From: Clostridioides sp.
GTDB taxonomy: Bacteria; Bacillota; Clostridia; Peptostreptococcales; Peptostreptococcaceae
Direction of reading: 5' to 3'
NCBI GenBank assembly: GCA_031272305.1
Contig: JAISUA010000096.1
Span: 1-19,366, forward strand
Length of the DNA: 19,366 nt
Each line of letters opens with the position of its first letter. Position 1 is the first letter of the stretch. Shown piece by piece: positions 1-7,395 of this stretch. The position numbers and the translations under genes are program-made. The notes beneath the pieces were generated by a model. That model made no database searches. It was not told the origin of the DNA and saw only the letters and a program-made list of their open reading frames with translations.

Positions 1-40
1 AAGAAAAAACTTTTGAAAAGATAGAAACATATATAAAAAA

Positions 41-136
41 GATAGCACTATATAAAAAACATATATAAAAAAGATAGCACTATATAAAAAAAGATAGCAC
101 TATATAAAAAATATATATAAAAAAATATATATAAAA
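41..136. repeat. A/T-rich tandem repeat tract upstream of the first gene
   Basis: The motif GATAGCACTATAT followed by a run of A occurs three times, starting at 41, 73 and 93. It passes into three units of about 14 bases made of ATATATAT plus six or seven A. The tract ends about 35 bases before the ribosome binding site of the first gene. No open frame of interest crosses it. It may be a slippage-prone spacer or the end of a longer array that begins left of the window. Confidence 0.8.
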
Positions 137-184
137 AAATATATGTATAAAACTATATTAAAAGAAATTTTGGAGGAGTATAAT

Positions 185-943
185 TTGATACCGAAAAAAA
201 TTCATTATGTTTGGATTGGTGGAGAAAAGAGCAATCTAGTAAACATCTGTATAAATTCGTGGCGTGAAAAATTACCTGACTACGAAATAATAGAATGGAA
301 CGAAAAAAATTTTGATATAGAAAAAGAAATAAAAGGTAAAAAATTCTTAGAAGTATGCTATAAAAAAAAATTATGGGCTTTTATTTCTGATTATATGAGG
401 TATAAGGTTCTATATGAATATGGAGGAATATATCTAGACACAGATATGCAGATAATAAAAGATATTACGCCAATTTTAAAAGAGGATAGATATATCTGTG
501 GTTATGAAGATGATGGCAAATTTAAGAGTGCAGGTATTATCTGTTGTGAAAAAGGACATCCATTTGCAAAGGATGTTTTAGATTTTTACGATAAGGATAT
601 TATGGAATCAGATGTATACACTTTACCTAAGGTTATGACTCATATTCTAGATACGAAATATAGCATTGAATTTGAAAATGAAGAATACAATGAAACTTTT
701 TATAATGATGGAATTCATATTTTTAATAAAGAGTATTTTTATCCTTTTAGTTATAAAGAGGAATTCAAATATGAAATGATTACTGACAATACTTTTGGAA
801 TACATTGGTGGTCGAAAAGTTGGATTAAGAAAAGAGATTATTTTCTTGAAAGTAAGCACATGAAAGGCTTAAATAAATTGTGGAAGTGTATCAAGATTTT
901 TGGGTACAACACAATCGTAAGCTTGAAAAAACTAACAAAATAA
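185..943 (+). CDS. DXD-motif glycosyltransferase (Gly_transf_sug / GT32-like capsular sugar transferase)
   Basis: This is a predicted cytoplasmic sugar transferase of 252 residues that would add one sugar to a lipid-linked polysaccharide precursor. The N-terminus has the family opening IPKKIHYVWIGG. The central block (residues about 65-90) contains SDYMRYKVLYEYGG followed by the metal- and nucleotide-sugar-binding DTD at 85-87. A C-terminal HWWSKSW motif is also typical. I chose the TTG start at 185 because GGAGGAG (172-178) lies six bases upstream and the family usually begins directly at IPKKIH. An ATG at 143 in the same frame lies inside the A/T repeat tract and has no ribosome binding site. 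Donor and acceptor sugars cannot be read from the sequence. The family assignment is secure; its role in this pathway is inferred from the neighbours. Confidence 0.9.
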   Translation: MIPKKIHYVWIGGEKSNLVNICINSWREKLPDYEIIEWNEKNFDIEKEIKGKKFLEVCYKKKLWAFISDYMRYKVLYEYGGIYLDTDMQIIKDITPILKEDRYICGYEDDGKFKSAGIICCEKGHPFAKDVLDFYDKDIMESDVYTLPKVMTHILDTKYSIEFENEEYNETFYNDGIHIFNKEYFYPFSYKEEFKYEMITDNTFGIHWWSKSWIKKRDYFLESKHMKGLNKLWKCIKIFGYNTIVSLKKLTK

Positions 944-1081
944 TGAAATAAACAATACAATTATAAGTTTAAAAAAGATGGTAAAAGAATAATTTTAAAA
1001 ATATGATGAAAAAAATAAAATAACTAGTAAGATAAAATTTAAAAAATAGATATAAAAGATCTATATTGATGAGGTGATAAA

Positions 1082-2269
1082 ATGGTGAATTCGGTTAAGT
1101 TTAATTATAATAATAAAAATACAATAAGTGGAGGCATTTTTAGAGAAATACTTTTTTATATAACTCTTATTGTTATCTTTGTGAGAAGATATTCAATTTT
1201 AATTTTGTCAGAGGATTCACCTGTCTTATCTATTATGCCAAAATTATTTTATTTATCTGCAGTTTTACTATTGATTATATTTTTATTAAAAAAGAACTAC
1301 AATAAGTTTGAGATAATTTTCCTGGCGATATCAGGAGTTTTATATGTATTGACAAAGGAAGGTTCGATACTTTTCATTGCACTTTTAGCTAGTGCAATAT
1401 CAGGAATAGAAGACTCAAAAGTAACAAAAATATATATGATTATAACAGCTGTTTTTGTAATTGCTTGTATGATATTTTCTTGTTTCTATCCTGAACTTAC
1501 ACAAGCTGGTGCTGCTAGCTATAGACTTGTAGATAATCAATATGTTCTTAGAGATACATTTGGCTTTGGTAATCCAAATACTATGTATATAGTAGCACTT
1601 CCGATACTTACAGGATATATTTTTCTTAGATATGATAGCTACAATTGGATCGATAGAATTGTGCTATTTGCTACGACAATATTTATATACATCATTACTA
1701 TGAGTAGAACAGGTTTTATGACTATGATTTTTGGACTTTTCTTTGTAGAAATCCTAAAGTTTTGCGAAAAGACATCTAAGAAGACATTGAAAAAAATAAT
1801 TCTTGAAGTCAGCAAATTTACACCATTAATTTTAACAGCGATATCTGTATTGATAGCAAAAATATTTGCAAGCAACGTGCTATTTAACAAAATGTTATCT
1901 TCTAGACCGAAATTCTGGAATAAATATATTTCTGAAAATGGATCTTTATTCACTTTGTTTGGAAATAAATTTGATGCTTCTATAAAGTCGACTTTCCCAC
2001 TTGATAGTTCATATATATATATAGTCGCAGTTATGGGATTAATTGCACTTGTTTTATTTGTTGTTATATATTATTTTGGAATAGATATTTTCGTCAAAGA
2101 AAATAATTATAAATATATTGCTATTGCGATGATATTTTTGATATATTCATTTGCTGAAAATATTATATTTGAAGTTGCATTTAATTTTACTATTATAATA
2201 CTTATAAAACATTTAATCGATATTGACAAAAATAGATTCAGTATAAAAGATTTGCTCTCAAGAAGGTAG
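1082..2269 (+). CDS. Polysaccharide polymerase-like membrane protein (Wzy / O-antigen ligase type)
   Basis: This 395-residue integral membrane protein has about 11-12 hydrophobic segments, roughly at 21-38, 53-69, 76-90, 95-110, 117-135, 166-182, 192-226, 247-264, 311-332 and 344-378. A large non-membrane loop at about 136-165 carries GFGNPNT at its end. SRTGFM (208-213) and a second loop with SRPKFWNKY and LFGN (274-295) resemble Wzy/WaaL-type proteins. Such proteins join undecaprenyl-linked repeat units on the outer face of the membrane. Wzy proteins are poorly conserved in sequence, so the call rests on topology, these short motifs and the glycosyltransferase neighbours. GAGGTG at 1071-1076 supports the ATG start. 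A 138-base gap separates it from the gene before. An O-antigen ligase-like function is the main alternative. Confidence 0.8.
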   Translation: MVNSVKFNYNNKNTISGGIFREILFYITLIVIFVRRYSILILSEDSPVLSIMPKLFYLSAVLLLIIFLLKKNYNKFEIIFLAISGVLYVLTKEGSILFIALLASAISGIEDSKVTKIYMIITAVFVIACMIFSCFYPELTQAGAASYRLVDNQYVLRDTFGFGNPNTMYIVALPILTGYIFLRYDSYNWIDRIVLFATTIFIYIITMSRTGFMTMIFGLFFVEILKFCEKTSKKTLKKIILEVSKFTPLILTAISVLIAKIFASNVLFNKMLSSRPKFWNKYISENGSLFTLFGNKFDASIKSTFPLDSSYIYIVAVMGLIALVLFVVIYYFGIDIFVKENNYKYIAIAMIFLIYSFAENIIFEVAFNFTIIILIKHLIDIDKNRFSIKDLLSRR

Positions 2270-2284
2270 AAAGAAGGTAGAATA
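2261..2284. repeat. Short direct repeat AAGAAGGTAGA across the end of the polymerase gene
   Basis: AAGAAGGTAGA is repeated head to tail so that the stop codon TAG of the membrane protein lies inside the first copy. This fits short duplications seen elsewhere in the window. The rest of the 163-base gap up to 2432 is A-rich and shows no gene or clear terminator. Confidence 0.6.
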
Positions 2285-2432
2285 AAAAATGGAAAGAAAT
2301 AGTTGGAAAATATAAAAAGAACTAATTAAAAAATGTGGAATGAGAAATTTAGTATAAATATATTAAAAAAATATCGCAAAAATATTAAAAACAAGCACGA
2401 TGATTAAAAATAAATTGTAAGGAGATAAGAAT

Positions 2433-3272
2433 ATGTTTGTTTCGCTTGTGATGCCTACGCTAAGTAGAGTGGAAGAAGTAAATATGTTTATGAAAAGTTT
2501 AGAATATCAAACATACAAAGATTTTGAACTTATTGTCGTCGACCAAAATGAAGATGATAGGTTGAGTGATATTATTAAAAATTTTGAAGATAAGTTTAAA
2601 ATAAAATATATCAAATCAAATAAAAAAGGTTTGAGTCACAATAGAAATATAGGAATAGAACATGCGACAGGAGATATAGTGGCCTTTCCAGATGATGATT
2701 GTGAATATGATGTTGACACTTTAAAAAAAGTTGTTGATTTTTTGAGTGAAAATAAAGAGTATAATTTTTATAGTTGCAATTGCAAGGATAAGAATTTAAT
2801 AGATTCTTTTGTAAAAATGCGTGAATCAGACACAGATATAAATAGTGGAAATATATTTTCGACTGTTTTGTCGATTACTATATTTATAAAATTTCAAGAT
2901 AGAAAGTATTTGAAGTTTGATGAAATGCTTGGAGTAGGGACAGAGTATGGTTCAGGAGAAGAAGTTGACTATATGCTTGAATTATTGAGTAGAGGATACA
3001 AGGGAAGATATTTTGCACAGGATGTTATTTTTCATCCAGCAAAAAAACATTCTAAATCAAAAGAAAAGTATAAAAGAGATTATAGTTATGGAAAAGGTTT
3101 TGGAGCTTTGTGTAAAAAAGAGATAGTATATAGAAAAAATATAAAGTTCAGTAAACACTTCTTGTACAAAATTACAAGAAATATTGGAGCAATAGTGCTT
3201 AATAAAGACAGAGATTATCATACTGCTTCTATAAAAGGTAGAATGGCAGGATTTTTTGGATATAAGAAATAA
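2433..3272 (+). CDS. GT2-family glycosyltransferase (GT-A fold)
   Basis: A 279-residue family 2 glycosyltransferase, likely acting at the cytoplasmic face of the membrane. The N-terminal GT-A domain opens with VSLVMPTLSR (3-12) and has the nucleotide-binding IVVDQNEDD (34-42). Next come GLSHNRNIGI (66-75) and the metal-binding PDDD (86-89). GEEVDYML (175-182) sits where the ED-type catalytic base of the family is expected. The C-terminal part is basic and rich in Tyr and Lys, compatible with membrane association, but I see no transmembrane helix. AAGGAG lies a normal distance upstream of the ATG. It is more distant from the other three GT2 proteins here than two of those are from each other. 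Donor sugar is unknown. Confidence 0.92.
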   Translation: MFVSLVMPTLSRVEEVNMFMKSLEYQTYKDFELIVVDQNEDDRLSDIIKNFEDKFKIKYIKSNKKGLSHNRNIGIEHATGDIVAFPDDDCEYDVDTLKKVVDFLSENKEYNFYSCNCKDKNLIDSFVKMRESDTDINSGNIFSTVLSITIFIKFQDRKYLKFDEMLGVGTEYGSGEEVDYMLELLSRGYKGRYFAQDVIFHPAKKHSKSKEKYKRDYSYGKGFGALCKKEIVYRKNIKFSKHFLYKITRNIGAIVLNKDRDYHTASIKGRMAGFFGYKK

Positions 3273-3371
3273 TGATTTTATAAAAAAATATTCTACTTGT
3301 TTGAATGAAATTTCAAATTAGTAATGAAAAATTCATATTTATACAAAGAATTTAAGGAAGGTGGATAAAAA

Positions 3372-4643
3372 ATGGATAAAATCAAATCACTTCTAAATAT
3401 GATGTTTGCAACAATAATATATCCATTTACAAAATATAAGTTTAAAGAAAAAAACATATGGCTTATAGGAGGTCATTCTGGAGAAATATACAACGACAAT
3501 GCAAAAGAATTGTATGAATATATACTTTCAAATCATAAAGAAATTGAAATTTATTGGGTTGCAAAATTAGACAATCCATTTTTTAATGTGATTCCAGGAA
3601 AAAAAATCGTAAAAGGAAGTTTAAAAAATTATTTATATTATTATAATGCTAAAGTAATTATTTTTTCTCATTCTCCTTCTGCAGATATTGCTCCATATAA
3701 TTTTGCTGTGCCAGTTTTGAATTATTTCCATAAAAGAGTGACAAAGGTATTCTTGAATCATGGAACTATAAGTTTCAAAAAGAGAAAACCTATGAATCCA
3801 AAACTTGAAAAAATAATAGACAAGCTATTAAAAAGCTATAATATAGTGACAGCTGGTTCTGAATTTGAGAAACATATTATGACTGATATTTGGGGAATGA
3901 GCGATGAGTCAGTATATATTACAGGAATAGCTAGATATGACAATCTTGTTTCAAGTATAAAATCAGATGAGATAAAAAATAACGAAAAGGAATCGAATAA
4001 TTCTAATTCAGATGAAGTAAAAAATAACGAAAAGAAATCAAATAATTTTAATTCAGATGAAATAAAAGAAAGAGTGATATTATATACTCCAACTTGGAGA
4101 GATTGGATAAAATTCAGTGATGGAGATTTTGCAAATACAGATTACTTCAAAAATACTATGGAACTTCTTAACGATGAGAAGTTGAACAATTTGTTAGAAG
4201 AAAAAAATGTTTATATCAAAATTTTTATGCATCATCTTATGCACGAATTTTTGGATGACATTAAAAAGAATATCACAGGAAAAAGAATTATTTTTTTAGA
4301 TAAGGATACAGATTTAGGTGAAGAAATAAAAAAAGCTGATTTGAATATTACGGATTATTCCTCTACTGCGATAGATTTTCTTTTGATGAATAAGCCAATT
4401 TTATTTTATCAATTTGATATTGAAGAATACAGTGAAAAAGTTGGTTCTTATATTGATTTAAATAAAGAAATGTTTGGATATTTGTCGTATAATAGTAGAG
4501 AGGCAATTCAAAATCTGATTAAAATAATAGAGCTAGACTTTAAGATTAGCGATAATCAGATGAAAGAAAAAGCCAAGTATATAAAATTTCAGGATGGAAA
4601 AAATTGCGAAAGAATATTTAATATTATATATAAGATAGTATAA
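3372..4643 (+). CDS. CDP-glycerol glycerophosphotransferase family protein (TagB/TagF-like) with a repeat-containing linker
   Basis: A 423-residue GT-B-fold enzyme of the Glyphos_transf family, which moves glycerol phosphate from CDP-glycerol onto a teichoic-acid-like or polysaccharide acceptor. Visible signatures are LIGGHSGEIYNDNAKELYEY (31-50), NHGT (129-132), TPTWRDW (239-245), HHLMHEF (287-293) and the late block ITDYSSTAIDF (326-336), which in this family contributes to CDP binding. The first helix (about 5-19) is hydrophobic and could anchor the protein at the membrane. Residues 198-232, between the two Rossmann domains, are a tandem repeat of 15 residues rich in Asn, Ser, Glu and Lys that ordinary family members would not need. 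The ATG has AAGGAAGGTGG upstream. Here it may decorate the repeat unit with glycerol phosphate; a related polyol phosphate is possible. Confidence 0.9.
   Translation: MDKIKSLLNMMFATIIYPFTKYKFKEKNIWLIGGHSGEIYNDNAKELYEYILSNHKEIEIYWVAKLDNPFFNVIPGKKIVKGSLKNYLYYYNAKVIIFSHSPSADIAPYNFAVPVLNYFHKRVTKVFLNHGTISFKKRKPMNPKLEKIIDKLLKSYNIVTAGSEFEKHIMTDIWGMSDESVYITGIARYDNLVSSIKSDEIKNNEKESNNSNSDEVKNNEKKSNNFNSDEIKERVILYTPTWRDWIKFSDGDFANTDYFKNTMELLNDEKLNNLLEEKNVYIKIFMHHLMHEFLDDIKKNITGKRIIFLDKDTDLGEEIKKADLNITDYSSTAIDFLLMNKPILFYQFDIEEYSEKVGSYIDLNKEMFGYLSYNSREAIQNLIKIIELDFKISDNQMKEKAKYIKFQDGKNCERIFNIIYKIV
3963..4067 (+). repeat. 45-base in-frame tandem repeat inside the CDP-glycerol transferase gene
   Basis: There are two complete 45-base units (3963-4007 and 4008-4052), and a partial third unit (4053-4067) restarts the same sequence. 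They encode SDEIKNNEKESNNSN, then SDEVKNNEKKSNNFN, then SDEIK. Copies differ by a few substitutions and keep the reading frame, so the array is not brand new and has been tolerated by selection. Confidence 0.95.
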
Positions 4644-4662
4644 TCTCAGAAAGGAGTAATCT

Positions 4663-5406
4663 ATGGATTTGGTATCAATTATAACACCTATGTATAATGC
4701 AGAAAGATATGTTGAAGATACTATAAAATCGGTACTTAATCAAACGTACAAAAATTGGGAAATGATTATTGTAGATGATTGTTCTAATGATAATTCGCCA
4801 GAAATAGTAAAAAAATACGCAGATATCGATGAAAGGATAGTATATATCAAAGTTGATTCTAACAAAGGTGTTTCGCACGCTAGAAATATAGCACTTAAAA
4901 CTGCAAAAGGAAGATATATAGCTTTTTTGGATAGCGATGATATTTGGAAAGAAGAAAAATTAAACGAACAGATAAATTTTATGAATGAAACTGGAGCGGT
5001 TATTTGTTTTACATCTTATGAGCTTATTGATGAAAATAGCAACGCTCTAAACAAAATTATAAAAGCACCACAAATGACACAGTACAAGAAATTACTAAAA
5101 GGAAATGTAATAGGTTCTCTTACTGTCCTTATTGATAAAGAAAAATTAGATTTTGAAATAAAACTTGAAGGTGTTCCTCATGAAGATTATGTGTTGTGGC
5201 TAGCTATTTTGAAAAGAGGCTACAATGCTTATGGAATAGATAAAAGTCTAGCTTATTATAGAAAATCAAGTAAATCGTTGAGTGGAAATAAAATCAAAGC
5301 AGCTAAATGGACTTGGAATATATATAGAAATATTGAAAAAATACCTTTGCATAAAGCGATTTACTATTTCGTTAATTATGCTATAAATGGTATCAAAAAA
5401 AGTTAG
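4663..5406 (+). CDS. GT2-family glycosyltransferase, paralogue A
   Basis: A 247-residue family 2 glycosyltransferase with a complete GT-A domain: VSIITPMYNAERY (4-16), IIVDDCSNDNS (35-45), GVSHARNIAL (69-78) and FLDSDDIW (88-95), whose DSDD binds metal and nucleotide sugar. HEDYVLW (173-179) carries the expected catalytic-base region. The C-terminus has WTWNIYRNIEK, shared with the GT2 protein at 6560-7324, so the two are paralogues. The gene begins 19 bases after its neighbour with AAAGGAG before the ATG, so they are probably co-transcribed. The HED motif is typical of enzymes related to WcaA/EpsE-type transferases. Sugar specificity is not readable. Confidence 0.93.
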   Translation: MDLVSIITPMYNAERYVEDTIKSVLNQTYKNWEMIIVDDCSNDNSPEIVKKYADIDERIVYIKVDSNKGVSHARNIALKTAKGRYIAFLDSDDIWKEEKLNEQINFMNETGAVICFTSYELIDENSNALNKIIKAPQMTQYKKLLKGNVIGSLTVLIDKEKLDFEIKLEGVPHEDYVLWLAILKRGYNAYGIDKSLAYYRKSSKSLSGNKIKAAKWTWNIYRNIEKIPLHKAIYYFVNYAINGIKKS

Positions 5407-5418
5407 GGGTGTAAGATT

Positions 5419-6528
5419 ATGAAAGAATATAAGATTACTATTTTCACTCCTACATATAATAGAGGATATTTACTTAGAAATTTATACGAAAGTATAAAAA
5501 ATAATAAAAAACTTCAAAATGAATGCAAAAAATCATTATTATTCAAAGAAAAAACATCGGATTCTAGTAATTCGAATGCCAAAATGGATTCATTAAACGA
5601 TAAACAAATAGATTATTTAAGTGAATTTGAATGGTTGATTGTCGATGATGGAAGTACAGATAATACGAAAGAATTAGTCGAAGAATTTATCAAAGAAAAC
5701 GAAATAAATATAAGATATATTTACAAAGAAAATGGTGGAAAACATACAGCGATAAATGTAGGAGTCAAAGAAGCAAAAGGAGAATTGTTCTTTATTGTAG
5801 ATAGTGATGATTTAATATTACAAGGAGCAATAAATTTTATTGTAGAGTATTGGAATTCAATAAAAAAAGGAGAAAAATTGATTTCTAGAGATTCTAAATG
5901 TGCGGCTGTTGATTGTATAAATAATAAAAAAGTTATAGATAGAGTGAAGTTAGATTCAAATAGCGATAAGTTTGGCTATAACGGAATTGTTGGAGCTTGT
6001 GTAAATTCGAAAGGTGAGAGAACAGGTACATTAATTTCTGAGGAAAAAGGACCTCTGCCATTTTCAGATATATATTATAAATACAATGCAAAGGGCGATA
6101 GAGCTATAGCATGGGTTACTGATGTTTTGAAAAAATATCCATTTCCAGAAAGAGAAGGGATAAAATTTCTGCCAGAGAGTGTAGTTTGGCATGAGATGTC
6201 TAAAAAATATAAAGTATTCATTTCAAATGTTCCACTTACTCAAATAGAGTATAGAAATGATGGGCTTACTAAAAATGTTTTTAAAAAAACTTTACTTAAA
6301 GGGAGAGCATTTGAATATTTAAATCTATTAAATAATGGGACATATCCTTTGGATAGATATCCATATATGTGGATTAAGAATTATATAAATCTTGCAAGGT
6401 ATTCACTACTATCTGAAAGCAGTTTTTTTTGTGAGATAGATGGATTGTTTAAAAAATTTTTGTATATCTTAATGTTTCCATTTGGATATTTTAAATATAC
6501 TAAGCAGAAAGATCAAGTGAAAGATTAA
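5419..6528 (+). CDS. GT2-family glycosyltransferase with an unusual low-complexity insertion
   Basis: A 369-residue family 2 glycosyltransferase, longer than its neighbours. The GT-A core begins ITIFTPTYNRGYLLRNLYES (6-25) and continues with EWLIVDDGSTDNT (71-83), GGKHTAINVGV (106-116) and IVDSDDL (126-132). A later block has AWVTDVL, YPFPE and PESVVWHEM. In related enzymes the SIKNN helix is followed almost directly by FEWLIVDD. Here about 35 residues rich in Lys, Asn, Ser and Asp (residues about 30-68) separate the two. The C-terminal stretch is hydrophobic and aromatic (FLYILMFPFGYF), suggesting membrane contact. The gene starts 12 bases after the preceding stop, with GGGGTG directly following that stop. 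The GT2 call is firm; substrate is unknown. Confidence 0.92.
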   Translation: MKEYKITIFTPTYNRGYLLRNLYESIKNNKKLQNECKKSLLFKEKTSDSSNSNAKMDSLNDKQIDYLSEFEWLIVDDGSTDNTKELVEEFIKENEINIRYIYKENGGKHTAINVGVKEAKGELFFIVDSDDLILQGAINFIVEYWNSIKKGEKLISRDSKCAAVDCINNKKVIDRVKLDSNSDKFGYNGIVGACVNSKGERTGTLISEEKGPLPFSDIYYKYNAKGDRAIAWVTDVLKKYPFPEREGIKFLPESVVWHEMSKKYKVFISNVPLTQIEYRNDGLTKNVFKKTLLKGRAFEYLNLLNNGTYPLDRYPYMWIKNYINLARYSLLSESSFFCEIDGLFKKFLYILMFPFGYFKYTKQKDQVKD

Positions 6529-6559
6529 ACTTAGAGTTGCTATATAAGGAGAGGAAAAT

Positions 6560-7324
6560 ATGAATAAACCTTTAGTATCGATAATTACTCCTGTCTATAA
6601 TTCAGGAAAGTTTTTATCAGAAACAATAGAGTCGATTCAAAAACAAACATATACAAATTGGCAACTTTTATTGGTTGATGATTGTTCAAGTGATAATTCT
6701 GTGGAAATTATTAAGGATTATCAAAAACACGACTCTAGAATAAAATTTATTCAATTAGAAAAAAATTCAGGAGCTGCTGTTTCAAGAAATGTTGGTCTTA
6801 AGAATGCAGAAGGAAGATTTGTTGCGTTTGTTGATAGTGACGACTTATGGAATAGCAAAAAACTTGAAACTCAAGTAAATTATATGTTAAAAGAAAATAT
6901 TGGATTTACATTTACGTCTTATAGATATATGAAGGAAGACGGAACTAGAACAAATAAAGTTGCTAGAGCACCTAAGAAGATCGATTATGAAAATTTACTT
7001 AAAAATACTATAATAGGGTGTTCGACTGTTGTTATAGATAAGGATATATTTGGCGAATTTGAGATGCCATATGTAAGGAGAGGTCAAGATACAGCTACTT
7101 GGCTCAAATTACTTAAAAAAGAAAAATACGCATATGGAATATATGAGGATCTTGTAGACTATAGACTTGTAGGAAATTCAATTTCAAGTAATAAATTAAA
7201 AGCGATAAAGAGAACTTGGAACACTTATAGAAATATAGAAAAATTGAGTTTACCAAAGAGTATCTATGTATTTTGTTTTTATGCGTACAATGCAATAAAG
7301 AAAAGAATTAAAAAAGAAAATTAA
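6560..7324 (+). CDS. GT2-family glycosyltransferase, paralogue B
   Basis: A 254-residue family 2 glycosyltransferase closely resembling the protein at 4663-5406 over its whole length. It has VSIITPVYNSGKF (6-18), LLVDDCSSDNS (37-47), AAVSRNVGLKNAEGRF (72-87) and FVDSDDLW (90-97). Where the paralogue has HEDYVLW, this protein has GQDTATW (175-181). The Asp is kept but His-Glu is replaced, so the acceptor side probably differs. The C-terminal TWNTYRNIEK is shared. AAGGAGAGG precedes the ATG and the gap to the gene before is 31 bases. The pair looks like a duplication with divergence, interrupted by the unrelated GT2 at 5419-6528. Linkage specificity is unknown. Confidence 0.93.
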   Translation: MNKPLVSIITPVYNSGKFLSETIESIQKQTYTNWQLLLVDDCSSDNSVEIIKDYQKHDSRIKFIQLEKNSGAAVSRNVGLKNAEGRFVAFVDSDDLWNSKKLETQVNYMLKENIGFTFTSYRYMKEDGTRTNKVARAPKKIDYENLLKNTIIGCSTVVIDKDIFGEFEMPYVRRGQDTATWLKLLKKEKYAYGIYEDLVDYRLVGNSISSNKLKAIKRTWNTYRNIEKLSLPKSIYVFCFYAYNAIKKRIKKEN

Positions 7325-7395
7325 ATGAATAAATTTTGTTAAATGAGAAATTTTTAATAGAAAAGATAGTTTTTATTTTGGAGGGAGGAATAATA

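Noticed and set aside
143..184. ATG start for the first glycosyltransferase
   Set aside because: It lies within the A/T repeat tract with no ribosome binding site. TTG 185 has GGAGGAG at the right distance and matches the family's usual N-terminus.
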